A stretch of DNA of 34,294 nt from Trichococcus flocculiformis (GTDB lineage Bacteria; Bacillota; Bacilli; Lactobacillales; Aerococcaceae), in NCBI RefSeq assembly GCF_900113645.1, contig NZ_FOQC01000026.1, positions 1 through 34,294 of the forward strand, in the 5' to 3' direction. Both the position numbers and the translations under genes were made by a program. Positions 16,661-24,090 of the stretch are shown here, piece by piece. Below the pieces are notes generated by a model that was not told where the DNA came from, ran no database searches, and was given only the letters and a program-made list of their open reading frames with translations. Position 1 is the first letter of the stretch; each line of letters starts with the position of its first letter.

Positions 16661-16696
16661 GAGGTTCCTCCATCAAAGGTATAGTTTACAGCCGGT

Positions 16697-17473
16697 TCAG
16701 ATGGGTTCGGTATAGCCAACTTGATTTTTGAAAAGGGTCAATTCGTGCACACCCAAATCCTTTAACAACGCGATGGCATCGTCGAAGTGATAGCGGTATT
16801 TCTGGATGCTGTGCGCATCTGAACCAAGACTGAATCGGGTCCCGCCCATTTCCAGATAGAGGCCGATCATATAGCGGTACAAGTCGGCGTTGTTGTATTC
16901 ATACATGCTGCGCGTGTTCAATTCCAGTGCCATTTCTTTCGCCATGATTTCATCGAGCAGCCCCTTCAGCAAAGGCTCGAATTCCCGAAGATCGTCTACC
17001 GTGACGGGCAAGCGACGGATTCCGTAATCAAAGTGCGCGAAAACATTTGCACCATTGACTTTCCGGACTGCTTGCGTACAGAGCTCGAAATATTCCTTCA
17101 TGACCGCTTTGGGGTCCATCTCATCGATGATTGGCTGCAAGTAATCATAGCGCCCGTTTTGGTGAACACTCAGCAGGATGACATCAAAGGCTTTGCCTTC
17201 CAGATAAGATGTAATTTGCGCGTGGGACTCAGGCGTATAGCCGACTTCGATGCCACAGCGGATGCGTCCATCGTGGATTGTGTTCAGTGCGTCTATTTTA
17301 TCCCTGTAGGCAGCATAATCCAAGACGGTATCCACACCGCCGTTGTAGGAATCGTGGAAATCCAGGTGCTCCGTTGTAACGAGCAGTCCGTCTGTTTGCT
17401 CGAGATAATTTTCAAATGATTCCGCAGAATCGGGCGAAAAATGCGTATGCATATGTTGATCGTAGTAACCCAA
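16697..17473 (-). CDS. hisJ: PHP-domain histidinol-phosphatase-like protein
   Basis: A 258-residue metal-dependent phosphoesterase of the PHP fold. The metal ligands are spread as expected: HMHTHFS at 8-14, TEHLDFHD, GIEVGY, LSVHQNGRYD, FAHFDYG and LGSDAHS. These match the HisJ/HisK histidinol-phosphatase family, whose members take phosphate off histidinol phosphate. Length is usual. Translation starts at TTG (17473) with AAGGAGG 7 nt upstream; no ATG fits. No other histidine-biosynthesis gene is in the window, so it may act on another phosphate ester. It is followed at 36 bp by chrA. Confidence 0.85.
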   Translation of the reverse strand: MGYYDQHMHTHFSPDSAESFENYLEQTDGLLVTTEHLDFHDSYNGGVDTVLDYAAYRDKIDALNTIHDGRIRCGIEVGYTPESHAQITSYLEGKAFDVILLSVHQNGRYDYLQPIIDEMDPKAVMKEYFELCTQAVRKVNGANVFAHFDYGIRRLPVTVDDLREFEPLLKGLLDEIMAKEMALELNTRSMYEYNNADLYRYMIGLYLEMGGTRFSLGSDAHSIQKYRYHFDDAIALLKDLGVHELTLFKNQVGYTEPI

Positions 17474-17503
17474 AATTATTCCTCCTTGTGCATGGATGTC
17501 ACC

Positions 17504-17512
17504 AGTATACCA
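17504..17512 (-). promoter_or_regulatory. Extended -10 promoter candidate for the PHP phosphatase and chrA
   Basis: The minus strand reads TGGTATACT, an extended -10 element, 30 bp before the TTG start. The -35 region is poor. Confidence 0.45.
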
Positions 17513-17616
17513 GACAGCGATGGATTTCCAGAAAAGATTCCGTTAAGAAAATGTAAACCATCGAAGCCAGAATATTAAACATTATCAAAAAATTTGCGCC
17601 AATGCTTGTGGAATTT

Positions 17617-17625
17617 TGCTATAAT
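17617..17625 (+). promoter_or_regulatory. Extended -10 promoter candidate for gntK
   Basis: TGCTATAAT is an ideal extended -10 element about 50 bp before the gluconokinase start. No matching -35 box or clear cre site was found. Confidence 0.5.
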
Positions 17626-17677
17626 GATTAAGGTCGTGGAAAAATAAGATAAATTTTTTGGATTGGTGGTTTTTTAT

Positions 17678-19177
17678 TTGGCAGCACGATATGTCATGGG
17701 AGTGGATGTCGGTACCACAAGCACAAAAGCCGTACTGTACGAAACGGACGGCTCAGCTTATGAATCAGCGTACGCACATTATCCATTAATTAAAGAGAAT
17801 CTCGAAATGGCGGAACAAGACTTGGATGAGATCTTTTCAGCCGTATTGAAAACAATAAAAGCAGTCATACAGAAAGCTGAACTGGGCCCGACGGATATTG
17901 CCGGGATCGGCTTTTCGAGCGCCATGCACAGCTTGATCCTCATGGACGCGGAAGGAACGCCGTTGACTCGGAGCATCACCTGGGCCGATAATCGTTCAAA
18001 AAAATACGCAAGCATGCTGAAGCATTCCGGAATGGGCCAGCGTTTTTACGAAAAAACAGGCACACCGCTGCATCCGATGTCCCCGATAAGCAAGATTCTT
18101 TGGCTGAAAGCAGAAAAGCCCGAAGTGTTCCAAGCAGCGCGTTGGTTCATCGGCATCAAGGAATACATTCTCTGGCGGCTGTTCGGTGAATTCGTCGTGG
18201 ACTATTCCGTTGCCTCGGCTACCGGATTGTTCAATATCCGGGAATTCCGCTGGGATGAGGAAATTCTGGAATTCTGTGGCATCACGAGTCAAATGCTGCC
18301 GTTGCCGGTAAATCCTGGTAAACAGCTGAGCGGCCTCTCGGAGGAAGTGGCTGAGTTGCTGGGGCTGGCTGCGGATACGCCCTTCATAGTTGGAGGGAAT
18401 GACGGCTGCTTAGCCAACTTGGGTATGGGAGCGATTCGCGCCGGTACGGCAACAATCACGATCGGTACGAGTGGTGCGGTCCGGATGACGAGTGAAAAAC
18501 CTTATGTAAGCCCGGAAGGACGAACATTCAGTTATATCCTGGATGAAAGCCATTATGTGAACGGCGGCGCCGTCAACAATGGCGGAAACATCTTTGATTG
18601 GGCCATCAAACAATTTTTGCCGGCCAATGTTGCTGATGAGGATCTCTACGACAAAGCGATGGAGATGATTGCGAACGTCGCACCTGGCGCTGATGGGTTG
18701 GTTTTTCATCCTTATCTGAACGGAGAACGGGCGCCTTTGTGGAATGCGGATGCCAGAGGGAATTTCAGCGGCATCAACATGCTGCATACGAAAGAACATT
18801 TTTTGCGCTCCGTTTTGGAGGGGATCTGCCTGAATCTGAAGGATGTGCTGGCAACGGTCATCTCTATGAACGGCGAACCAACAAAAATCATGGCCAGCGG
18901 GGGCTTTTCGCGCTCGCTGGCTTGGCGCCAAATCTTGACGGATATCATCGGTATGCCGATCGAATTCCCGGAAACTTTTGAGAGTTCCTGTACGGGTGCC
19001 GCTTTGATCACGCTGAAGAGCTTGGGCTTGGTGGAATCCGTGGATGACGCAGAAAAGTTGATGGGTGCTTCAATCGAACATCAACCGAACGAAGACAGCA
19101 AGTCCGTCTATGCGGCGATGTTCCCGCGTTACCAGGAGATGAGCAGGCTCTTGCAGGAATTTTATACAGAACAATGA
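17678..19177 (+). CDS. gntK: Gluconokinase, FGGY family
   Basis: A 499-residue sugar kinase that phosphorylates gluconate to 6-phosphogluconate. The N-terminal phosphate loop MGVDVGTTSTKAVLYE, GIGFSSAMHSLILMD, ITWADNRS and the adenosine-binding segment IMASGGFSRS in the C-terminal half fit the gluconokinase branch of FGGY kinases more closely than xylulokinases. Start: TTG at 17678, because GGTGG lies 7 nt upstream and the protein then begins AARYVMGVDVG as in GntK; an upstream TTG at 17663 lacks support. It is a single-gene unit between its own promoter and terminator. No gluconate permease or 6-phosphogluconate dehydrogenase gene is adjacent. Confidence 0.88.
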   Translation: MAARYVMGVDVGTTSTKAVLYETDGSAYESAYAHYPLIKENLEMAEQDLDEIFSAVLKTIKAVIQKAELGPTDIAGIGFSSAMHSLILMDAEGTPLTRSITWADNRSKKYASMLKHSGMGQRFYEKTGTPLHPMSPISKILWLKAEKPEVFQAARWFIGIKEYILWRLFGEFVVDYSVASATGLFNIREFRWDEEILEFCGITSQMLPLPVNPGKQLSGLSEEVAELLGLAADTPFIVGGNDGCLANLGMGAIRAGTATITIGTSGAVRMTSEKPYVSPEGRTFSYILDESHYVNGGAVNNGGNIFDWAIKQFLPANVADEDLYDKAMEMIANVAPGADGLVFHPYLNGERAPLWNADARGNFSGINMLHTKEHFLRSVLEGICLNLKDVLATVISMNGEPTKIMASGGFSRSLAWRQILTDIIGMPIEFPETFESSCTGAALITLKSLGLVESVDDAEKLMGASIEHQPNEDSKSVYAAMFPRYQEMSRLLQEFYTEQ

Positions 19178-19196
19178 AATAGAACCAATAAACAAC

Positions 19197-19236
19197 GGCA
19201 AGGCCACTGAGTTTCACTCAGTGGCCTTGCCTTTTT
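19197..19236. terminator. Terminator between gntK and the glutathione peroxidase gene
   Basis: GGCAAGGCCACTGAG and CTCAGTGGCCTTGCC form a perfect 15-bp stem with a 5-nt loop followed by TTTTT. It ends gntK and may also stop the converging peroxidase transcript. Confidence 0.9.
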
Positions 19237-19242
19237 GTGCAC

Positions 19243-19725
19243 TCAAAGAGGGTTTGGTTGTTCCAGTGCGCTTTCGATCAGCTTCGTCATTTTCTTCGGT
19301 GCCGTGATCGGGGCAAAACGCTTGATGATTTCGCCGTCGCGGCCGATGAGAAATTTCGTGAAATTCCACTTGATCGCACCGCCTCCGGTCTGTTCGACCA
19401 GATTTTTGTAAAGAGGATCTGCATTCTCACCGTTCACTTCGATTTTATCGAAAATCGGAAAAGTGACGCCATAATTGAGTCGGCAGAATTCAGCAGCTTC
19501 GACTCCATTCAAAGGTTCTTGGTTATTGAACTGATTCGATGGAAATCCCAAAATGATGAAATCCTTGTCTTTGTATTTTTCGTAAAGCTCCTCCAGTTCA
19601 TCCAATTGCCCCACCAAACCGCACTTCGAAGCTGTGTTGACGATGCAGATGACTTTTCCTTTATACTGTTCCAATGATACAGATGACTGATCTGTTTTAG
19701 TTGCTGAATATTCATAAATGGACAT
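19243..19725 (-). CDS. bsaA: Glutathione peroxidase-type thiol peroxidase
   Basis: A 160-residue thioredoxin-fold peroxidase that reduces peroxides. The active-site motif is NTASKCGLVGQ with a cysteine, not selenocysteine, as peroxidatic residue. The partner residues are Gln in FPSNQFNNQEP and Trp-Asn in KWNFTKFL. Bacterial members of this family generally use thioredoxin rather than glutathione. GGAGT stands 8 nt before the ATG. It is a single gene with a clear promoter at 19771-19799. Confidence 0.93.
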   Translation of the reverse strand: MSIYEYSATKTDQSSVSLEQYKGKVICIVNTASKCGLVGQLDELEELYEKYKDKDFIILGFPSNQFNNQEPLNGVEAAEFCRLNYGVTFPIFDKIEVNGENADPLYKNLVEQTGGGAIKWNFTKFLIGRDGEIIKRFAPITAPKKMTKLIESALEQPNPL

Positions 19726-19770
19726 ATTGAAGGACTCCTTTTATTATGCTACTTTTAAATGCTACAACAT

Positions 19771-19799
19771 AGTATAAACACCAATGTAAAGGATTGCAA
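19771..19799 (-). promoter_or_regulatory. Sigma-A promoter of the peroxidase gene
   Basis: On the minus strand TTGCAA (19799-19794), 17-bp spacer, TATACT (19776-19771). Confidence 0.65.
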
Positions 19800-19949
19800 A
19801 AGATAAGGCCCGCAAAAAAGTGAAGGAGATATGACAGTTTCATGAGAAATGATGAAATTGTAACAGTAAATTCCATAAATGTCTGTTTTTTTTTTCGTAT
19901 TTGCTGTATGATAGTTGAGTATTATAAATCGAATCTGGAGGGATTTTTT

Positions 19950-20924
19950 TTGGACATGTTTGAAGGCTTAAGCCAAAAAATCGTAGGAAAAAAAATAAAA
20001 ATCGTTTTCCCGGAAGGCTTAGAACCAAGAATCTTAGGTGCAGTCGTACGTCTTAAAGCGGAAGACTTAGTGGAACCAATCGTTATCGGAAATGTGGATG
20101 CAGTTAAAGAAGCTGCAAAAGGCCGCGGATTCAGGCTAAATGGTATCCAAATCATCGATCCAACTGATTATGCTGAACTCGATGAAATGGTTGCGTCATT
20201 TGTCGCTCGCCGTAACGGAAAAGTCACTGAAGAACAAGCAAAAAAATTATTGTTGGATGAGAATTATTTCGGAACAATGCTAGTACACATGGGTTTGGCA
20301 GATGGCTTAGTGAGCGGTGCCGTTCACTCTACAGGTGATACTGTCCGTCCAGCACTTCAAATCATCAAAACAAAACCAGGCGTAAGCCGCACAAGTGGTG
20401 CTTTCATCATGATCCGTGGTACTGAAAGATTCCTTTTCGCTGACTGTGCAATCAACATCAATCCTGGCGCTCAAGAATTGGCTGAAATCGCTGTTGAAAG
20501 TGCTAAGACAGCTGAAATGTTCGAAATCCAACCAAATGTTGCTATGATGAGCTTCTCAACAAAAGGTTCAGCGGCATCACCAGAAGTTGACAAAGTCGTG
20601 GAAGCTACAAGAATCGCAAAAGAATTGGCTCCTCAATACAACATTGACGGTGAACTGCAATTCGATGCAGCTTTCTCTGAAGTAGTCGCTAAACAAAAAG
20701 CACCTGGCTCAACTGTAGCCGGTCAAGCCAAAGTCTTCATATTCCCTGAAATCCAATCAGGAAATATCGGCTACAAAATTGCACAACGTTTCGGTGGTTT
20801 CGAAGCAGTAGGCCCAATCCTGCAAGGTTTGAACAAACCGATCTCCGATTTGTCGCGCGGATGTAACGAAGAAGATGTCTATAAAACAGCCATCATCACA
20901 GCAAACCAAACATTACTTGATTAA
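19950..20924 (+). CDS. pta: Phosphate acetyltransferase
   Basis: A 324-residue enzyme that interconverts acetyl-CoA and acetyl phosphate, feeding acetate and ATP formation with acetate kinase (not in the window). It is the short, single-domain Pta of Firmicutes. Family blocks are GLADGLVSGAVHSTGDTVRP, TSGAFIM, DCAININP and PGSTVAGQAKVFIFPEI (partial listing). The start is TTG at 19950 with GGAGGG 7 nt upstream; ATG at 19956 would leave 13 nt, and the longer frame to 19842 has no ribosome binding site. Codons look more AT-ending than those of its neighbours, as in highly expressed genes. A TATGAT at 19907-19912 is the likely -10 box, after a long T run; a -35 box is not clear. Confidence 0.95.
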   Translation: MDMFEGLSQKIVGKKIKIVFPEGLEPRILGAVVRLKAEDLVEPIVIGNVDAVKEAAKGRGFRLNGIQIIDPTDYAELDEMVASFVARRNGKVTEEQAKKLLLDENYFGTMLVHMGLADGLVSGAVHSTGDTVRPALQIIKTKPGVSRTSGAFIMIRGTERFLFADCAININPGAQELAEIAVESAKTAEMFEIQPNVAMMSFSTKGSAASPEVDKVVEATRIAKELAPQYNIDGELQFDAAFSEVVAKQKAPGSTVAGQAKVFIFPEIQSGNIGYKIAQRFGGFEAVGPILQGLNKPISDLSRGCNEEDVYKTAIITANQTLLD

Positions 20925-20930
20925 TAAGAG

Positions 20931-20972
20931 AATGGAAAGCATGGATCAAATCCGGCTTTCCATTTTTTTTTG
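20931..20972 (+). terminator. Rho-independent terminator of pta
   Basis: AATGGAAAGC (20931-20940) pairs with GCTTTCCATT (20955-20964), with an inner GGAT/ATCC stem, followed by a run of Ts. Confidence 0.9.
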
Positions 20973-21078
20973 CAAGCCAAATTGGACTATGCTCAGAAAA
21001 AAGGTGCATTCCGGAGTGAATATTTCTATAATAAGGAATGGAACAAAATAAATTGGTGAAGATGGGGGCAGAAACAGA

Positions 21079-21561
21079 ATGTTCACCTTAACAGCAAAGA
21101 ATGAAGAAGAAACAAAGTGGATAGCTGCGCAATTGGCGCAACTGTTGGAACCGAAAGACGTCATACTCCTTGAGGGAGATCTAGGTGCCGGGAAAACAAC
21201 CTTTACAAAAGGGTTGGCGAAGGGCTTAGGTATTGATACTGTCATAAAGAGCCCCACGTATACTTTGATCAGAGAGTACACGAAAGGCAGGTTGCCGCTG
21301 TACCATATGGATGTTTATCGTCTGGAGGATGTCGGAGGCGATGATATGGGCTTGGAGGAATATCTGTATGGGAATGGGGTTTCGGTGATTGAATGGGCTA
21401 CCTTCATCGAAGAGGAATTGCCGGATGCATATTTGACGATCCAATTGGTCCCTACCGGGGAATTTTATGAAAACCGGGAAGTCACATTTATCCCGACCGG
21501 CGAACGCTATGATGCTTTGGTCGAAACACTACAGGGAATACTCAAGAAAGAAGGACAATAA
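21079..21561 (+). CDS. tsaE: tRNA threonylcarbamoyladenosine synthesis ATPase TsaE
   Basis: A 160-residue P-loop ATPase that works with TsaB and TsaD to make t6A37 on ANN-decoding tRNAs. The Walker A loop is EGDLGAGKTTFTKG near 35-48, then SPTYTLIREY and the YHMDVYRLED segment with the conserved acidic residues, and VIEWATFIEEELP. Length is typical. TsaB and TsaD are not next to it. A GGGGG lies about 12 nt before the ATG, a little far. A TATAAT at 21027-21032 is a likely -10 box. It is followed 1 bp after its stop by a GNAT gene, so the two form an operon. Confidence 0.94.
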   Translation: MFTLTAKNEEETKWIAAQLAQLLEPKDVILLEGDLGAGKTTFTKGLAKGLGIDTVIKSPTYTLIREYTKGRLPLYHMDVYRLEDVGGDDMGLEEYLYGNGVSVIEWATFIEEELPDAYLTIQLVPTGEFYENREVTFIPTGERYDALVETLQGILKKEGQ

Positions 21562-21562
21562 T

Positions 21563-22093
21563 ATGCGCAAGAGAGAAAAAGTCGAAATCATGATCCGGGA
21601 AGCCATTCCGGCCGATGCAAAAGACATCATCGCTTTCAGCAAAAAGACTGGCGCTGAGACACCGTATTTGGCATATGGAGCTGAAGGGTTGGAATTGTCC
21701 GAAGCTTTCGAGGAACTTTATCTGGAAGACTTGATGGAGAAAGACAACAATGTCATGCTGATCGCGACGATAAATAACAAGCAATTGATTGGTTTGGCGT
21801 CTGTCGGGGCAACGGATAAACCCAAACTTAGACATGTCGGTGAAGTCGGCATTACGGTCGAGAAGGAGTATTGGGGATTCGGAATCGGATCGGTCCTTAT
21901 GGAAGAAATCGAGACTTGGGCAATCGAGAGCGGCGTGATCCGTCGTCTGGAGCTGACAGTCCATGGCGAAAACGAACGCGCCATCCATCTTTATGAAAAA
22001 ATGGGGTACCAACGAGAAGCGGTGATGCCGCGTGCCATGTTGATTGACGGGGAATTTATCGATGGCGTCATGATGAGCCTGATGATCGATTAA
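21563..22093 (+). CDS. GNAT-family N-acetyltransferase
   Basis: A 176-residue acetyl-CoA-dependent transferase. The pyrophosphate-binding motif A is EVGITVEKEYWGFGIGSVLM (about 100-119) with GFGIGS as the loop, and motif B is LELTVHGENERAIHLYEKMG. The acceptor is unknown; the fold covers peptide, antibiotic and polyamine acetylases. ATG at 21563 has GAAGGA 8 nt upstream and starts 1 bp after the tsaE stop. In many Firmicutes tsaE sits near rimI, another GNAT, but this protein does not look like RimI. Its C-terminus, MLIDGEFIDGVMMSLMI, is usual for general GNAT enzymes. Confidence 0.87.
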   Translation: MRKREKVEIMIREAIPADAKDIIAFSKKTGAETPYLAYGAEGLELSEAFEELYLEDLMEKDNNVMLIATINNKQLIGLASVGATDKPKLRHVGEVGITVEKEYWGFGIGSVLMEEIETWAIESGVIRRLELTVHGENERAIHLYEKMGYQREAVMPRAMLIDGEFIDGVMMSLMID

Positions 22094-22122
22094 TATACAA
22101 AAGCAGCGTGACAGTTTAGGTG

Positions 22123-22146
22123 AAAAATTTGGGAAATTTTTTTATT
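22123..22146 (+). terminator. Possible terminator of tsaE-GNAT
   Basis: AAAAATTT, GGG, AAATTTTT gives an all-A/T 8-bp stem with a T tract. It is weak thermodynamically. Confidence 0.4.
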
Positions 22147-22164
22147 TAAAGCGTCATTTTCTGC

Positions 22165-22193
22165 TTGACTTGATAACGCTTACGTGTTATTGT
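22165..22193 (+). promoter_or_regulatory. Strong promoter with an internal cre-like site
   Basis: TTGACT (22165-22170), 17-bp spacer, TATTGT (22188-22193). The spacer contains TGATAACGCTTACG (22171-22184), which matches the catabolite-responsive element TGWAANCGNTNWCA except at two positions. A CcpA complex bound there would block polymerase. The gene it drives appears to be the structured RNA that follows. Confidence 0.65.
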
Positions 22194-22199
22194 AACTAT

Positions 22200-22568
22200 A
22201 CAAAGAGAGACATACTAAGTAAGACTAAGAAACAAAAAAGAGTATGCCACTCTTTCAGGGAAATCCTTCAAAAAGATTTTCCGGTTAACAGCTTTTCAGT
22301 CAAGCTGTTAATGCAAAATCTTAGATGGTTCGGAATTTGTGTCCTAGATAATTTTCTAAGCCATGAAAACTTGATCCATTCTAAGATCAATAAACAGTAG
22401 ATTTCATTCAAGCAACTGGAAGCGAAAGCTTAGATGACTTGCCTGAAAACCAAGCGTAACCAGTATTGAAAAGTTCGTAGATCATTAAGATTGAACAATC
22501 AATGAAGCGAGGATGAGACTACTGATTTAGGAGGAAGTGTTCCGAAAGTTGGAGCACTTCCTTTTTTT
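22200..22568 (+). ncRNA. Probable structured non-coding RNA, about 370 nt, unknown class
   Basis: The stretch has its own promoter upstream and a terminator at its end, and no credible coding frame. Consecutive hairpins fill it: a 7-bp stem at 22237-22255; a stem at 22259-22282; a perfect 10-bp stem with a 7-nt loop at 22285-22311; a long arm at 22318-22387 closing ATCTTAGATGG with CCATTCTAAGAT; an arm at 22407-22447 holding the inner hairpin AAGC-GAAA-GCTT, a GNRA tetraloop; a small stem at 22489-22500; and a terminator at 22533-22568. The conserved landmarks of tmRNA, RNase P RNA, 6S RNA, SRP RNA and T-box leaders that I know are not seen. It ends 200 nt before the zinc lipoprotein gene, so it is unlikely to be that gene's leader. 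Confidence 0.55.
22533..22568 (+). terminator. Rho-independent terminator of the structured RNA
   Basis: GGAAGTGTTCC and GGAGCACTTCC pair around a 7-nt loop, followed by seven Ts. Confidence 0.85.
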
Positions 22569-22641
22569 GCGTTGTAGTAGGGACAGGAGTGGGTTGCTTT
22601 CGATAAGTATAAAAATTTATATATATGAAGGAATAAATTAT

Positions 22642-22670
22642 TTGATACATAATGCTTGCATCTGCATAAT
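22642..22670 (+). promoter_or_regulatory. Promoter candidate for the zinc lipoprotein gene
   Basis: TTGATA (22642-22647), 17-bp spacer, CATAAT (22665-22670). A start near 22677 would put the Zur-like box just downstream of it. Confidence 0.45.
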
Positions 22671-22686
22671 CTTTCAGTTATCCTTT

Positions 22687-22707
22687 AAAACGTAATCGTT
22701 ACGATTT
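22687..22707. promoter_or_regulatory. Zur-box-like operator
   Basis: The core ACGTAATCGTTACGA (22690-22704) is a 7-1-7 inverted repeat close to the Bacillus Zur consensus TCGTAATNATTACGA; with the flanking A and T triplets about 18 of 20 defined positions match the longer consensus. It lies 63 bp before the zinc lipoprotein start. Confidence 0.7.
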
Positions 22708-22713
22708 GGCGAG

Positions 22714-22728
22714 TGAGAATCATTATCC
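22714..22728. promoter_or_regulatory. Second Fur-family operator (Fur-box-like)
   Basis: TGAGAATCATTATCC is close to the 7-1-7 Fur-type box TGATAATNATTATCA, with two differences. Its centre is 24 bp from the centre of the Zur-like box. Confidence 0.5.
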
Positions 22729-22770
22729 GATTTTGGATAGTCCATAAAGAGAAGACGGAGGAAGAGCAAA

Positions 22771-23739
22771 ATGAAACAAAAAAAGAGCATGAAGTGGGCT
22801 TTGTCGCTAGTAGGGGCAACTGCACTATTGGCTGGTTGCGGAGCAGCCGGGAGCACAACAGAAAATACGGAGTCGGACAAGCTGCAGGTTGTCACGACCT
22901 TTTATCCGATGTACGATTTTACGAAACAGGTTGCGCAGGACGATGCCGAGGTGAGCATGCTTTTGGAAGCCGGAATGGAGGTGCATTCCTTTGAACCTTC
23001 GAGCCAGATGATCGCCGAAATCCAAGATGCCGATGTTTTCATCTACAACAGTCCCGAGATGGAGACATGGGTGCCGGATGTGCTGGCGTCCATCGATACT
23101 TCGGATATGGTGGTCATTTGTGCGAGCGACGCAATCACGCTGTTGGAGTATGAAGGCGAGGCTCACGCGCACGATCATGAGTCTGAGGAGGAAGGGGCGA
23201 ATGCTGGTCATTCGCATACTGTCGATCCGCATGTTTGGTTGGACCCTGTGCTTGCGCAGACAGAGGTATCAACGATTGCGGAAGGATTAGCTGAAGCGGA
23301 TCCAGACAATGCTGAGGATTATCTGGAAAATGCCGGAATTTATAACGGGAAACTGAATGAATTGGATGAAGCCTACCGAGCTGCATTTGAAGGAACAGAA
23401 AACCGTACTTTCGTGACGCAGCATGCGGCTTTCGCTTATTTGGCGGCCCGCTATGATCTTAATCAGATTTCCGTAACGGGTCTGAATGCCGAGGTTGAAC
23501 CGAGCGCGGCAGCTTTGGCCACACTTTCCGATTACGTGAAAGCCAACAATATTTCGCATATTTATTTTGAGAACAATGCTTCTTCACAGACGGCGGAGAC
23601 GCTTGCGGAAGAGGTCGGCGTCGAACTGGCGGTATTGAGTCCTCTCGAAGGGATCACCGAAGAGGACCAGAAAAAGGGTTCGGATTATATTTCGGTCATG
23701 CTGGATAATCTTGAGGCATTGAAGAAAAGTATCAACTGA
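22771..23739 (+). CDS. znuA: Zinc-type ABC transporter substrate-binding lipoprotein (orphan)
   Basis: A 322-residue cluster A-I metal-binding lipoprotein. The signal ends in the lipobox LAGC at about 22-25. Likely metal ligands are His in VHSFEPSS, His in VDPHVWLDP and His in TQHAAFAYLAARY. A flexible histidine/acid-rich loop (AHAHDHESEEEG, then GHSHTVDPH) lies between the first two, which favours zinc over manganese. Length fits ZnuA-like proteins and excludes the longer AdcA with its ZinT domain. CGGAGG is 9 nt before the ATG. No permease or ATPase gene is adjacent, so its membrane partners must be encoded elsewhere. Two Fur-family operators stand upstream. Confidence 0.9.
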   Translation: MKQKKSMKWALSLVGATALLAGCGAAGSTTENTESDKLQVVTTFYPMYDFTKQVAQDDAEVSMLLEAGMEVHSFEPSSQMIAEIQDADVFIYNSPEMETWVPDVLASIDTSDMVVICASDAITLLEYEGEAHAHDHESEEEGANAGHSHTVDPHVWLDPVLAQTEVSTIAEGLAEADPDNAEDYLENAGIYNGKLNELDEAYRAAFEGTENRTFVTQHAAFAYLAARYDLNQISVTGLNAEVEPSAAALATLSDYVKANNISHIYFENNASSQTAETLAEEVGVELAVLSPLEGITEEDQKKGSDYISVMLDNLEALKKSIN

Positions 23740-23897
23740 TCCAGAAGTGTTATTGCTCCTCCTTGGGACCTTTGCGTGCTATGATTTGGTTGAGAAAAGA
23801 CTGCAGAAAAAAATTGCAGTGAAAGTCGGAAAACAGTCGAACAACATGCACTTGTTTCAGTCAATTGGAAGCTATTGTTGGACAAGGAGGGAACGTT

Positions 23898-24090
23898 ATG
23901 CTTTTTAACGATCGCAAAGAGGCCGGCATGCTGCTGGCGGAAGCTTTGGAGAAGTACCGCGGAGAAGATATCATCGTATTTGCTCTGCCTCGAGGGGGCC
24001 TACTATGTCCGCTTCGATCAGCTTGACGACAATGAGGTCGTCGCCTTACTCCGAAGTATGCATGTGAAGGAGGAGAAGGCAGATGAGTGA
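23898..24090 (+). pseudogene. Phosphoribosyltransferase remnant with a large internal deletion
   Basis: A good start (ATG at 23898, AAGGAGG 7-8 nt upstream) opens a frame reading MLFNDRKEAGMLLAEAL, then YRGEDIIVFALPRGGL, the exact beginning of phosphoribosyltransferase-like proteins that usually run about 210 residues. After PRGG, near 23996, the match stops and the frame ends at a TGA about 8 codons later. In another frame the sequence resumes with YYVRFDQLDDNEVVALL (to the stop at 24088-24090), which is the C-terminal end of the same family. The whole PRPP-binding core (about 150 residues) is therefore missing and the join is frameshifted. The stop overlaps the start of the next gene by 8 bp. 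It should not make an active enzyme. Confidence 0.8.

Noticed and set aside
19842-19949. Longer N-terminus for Pta
   Set aside because: The extra 36 residues have no ribosome binding site and would run through the promoter and the real GGAGGG.
22170-22400. A 76-codon frame in the structured RNA region
   Set aside because: It begins at a TTG inside the promoter spacer, has no ribosome binding site, and the hairpins explain the sequence better.
22200-22568. tmRNA, RNase P RNA, 6S RNA or a T-box leader
   Set aside because: The conserved landmarks of these RNAs that I can recall are not present, and the following gene is 200 nt away with its own promoter.
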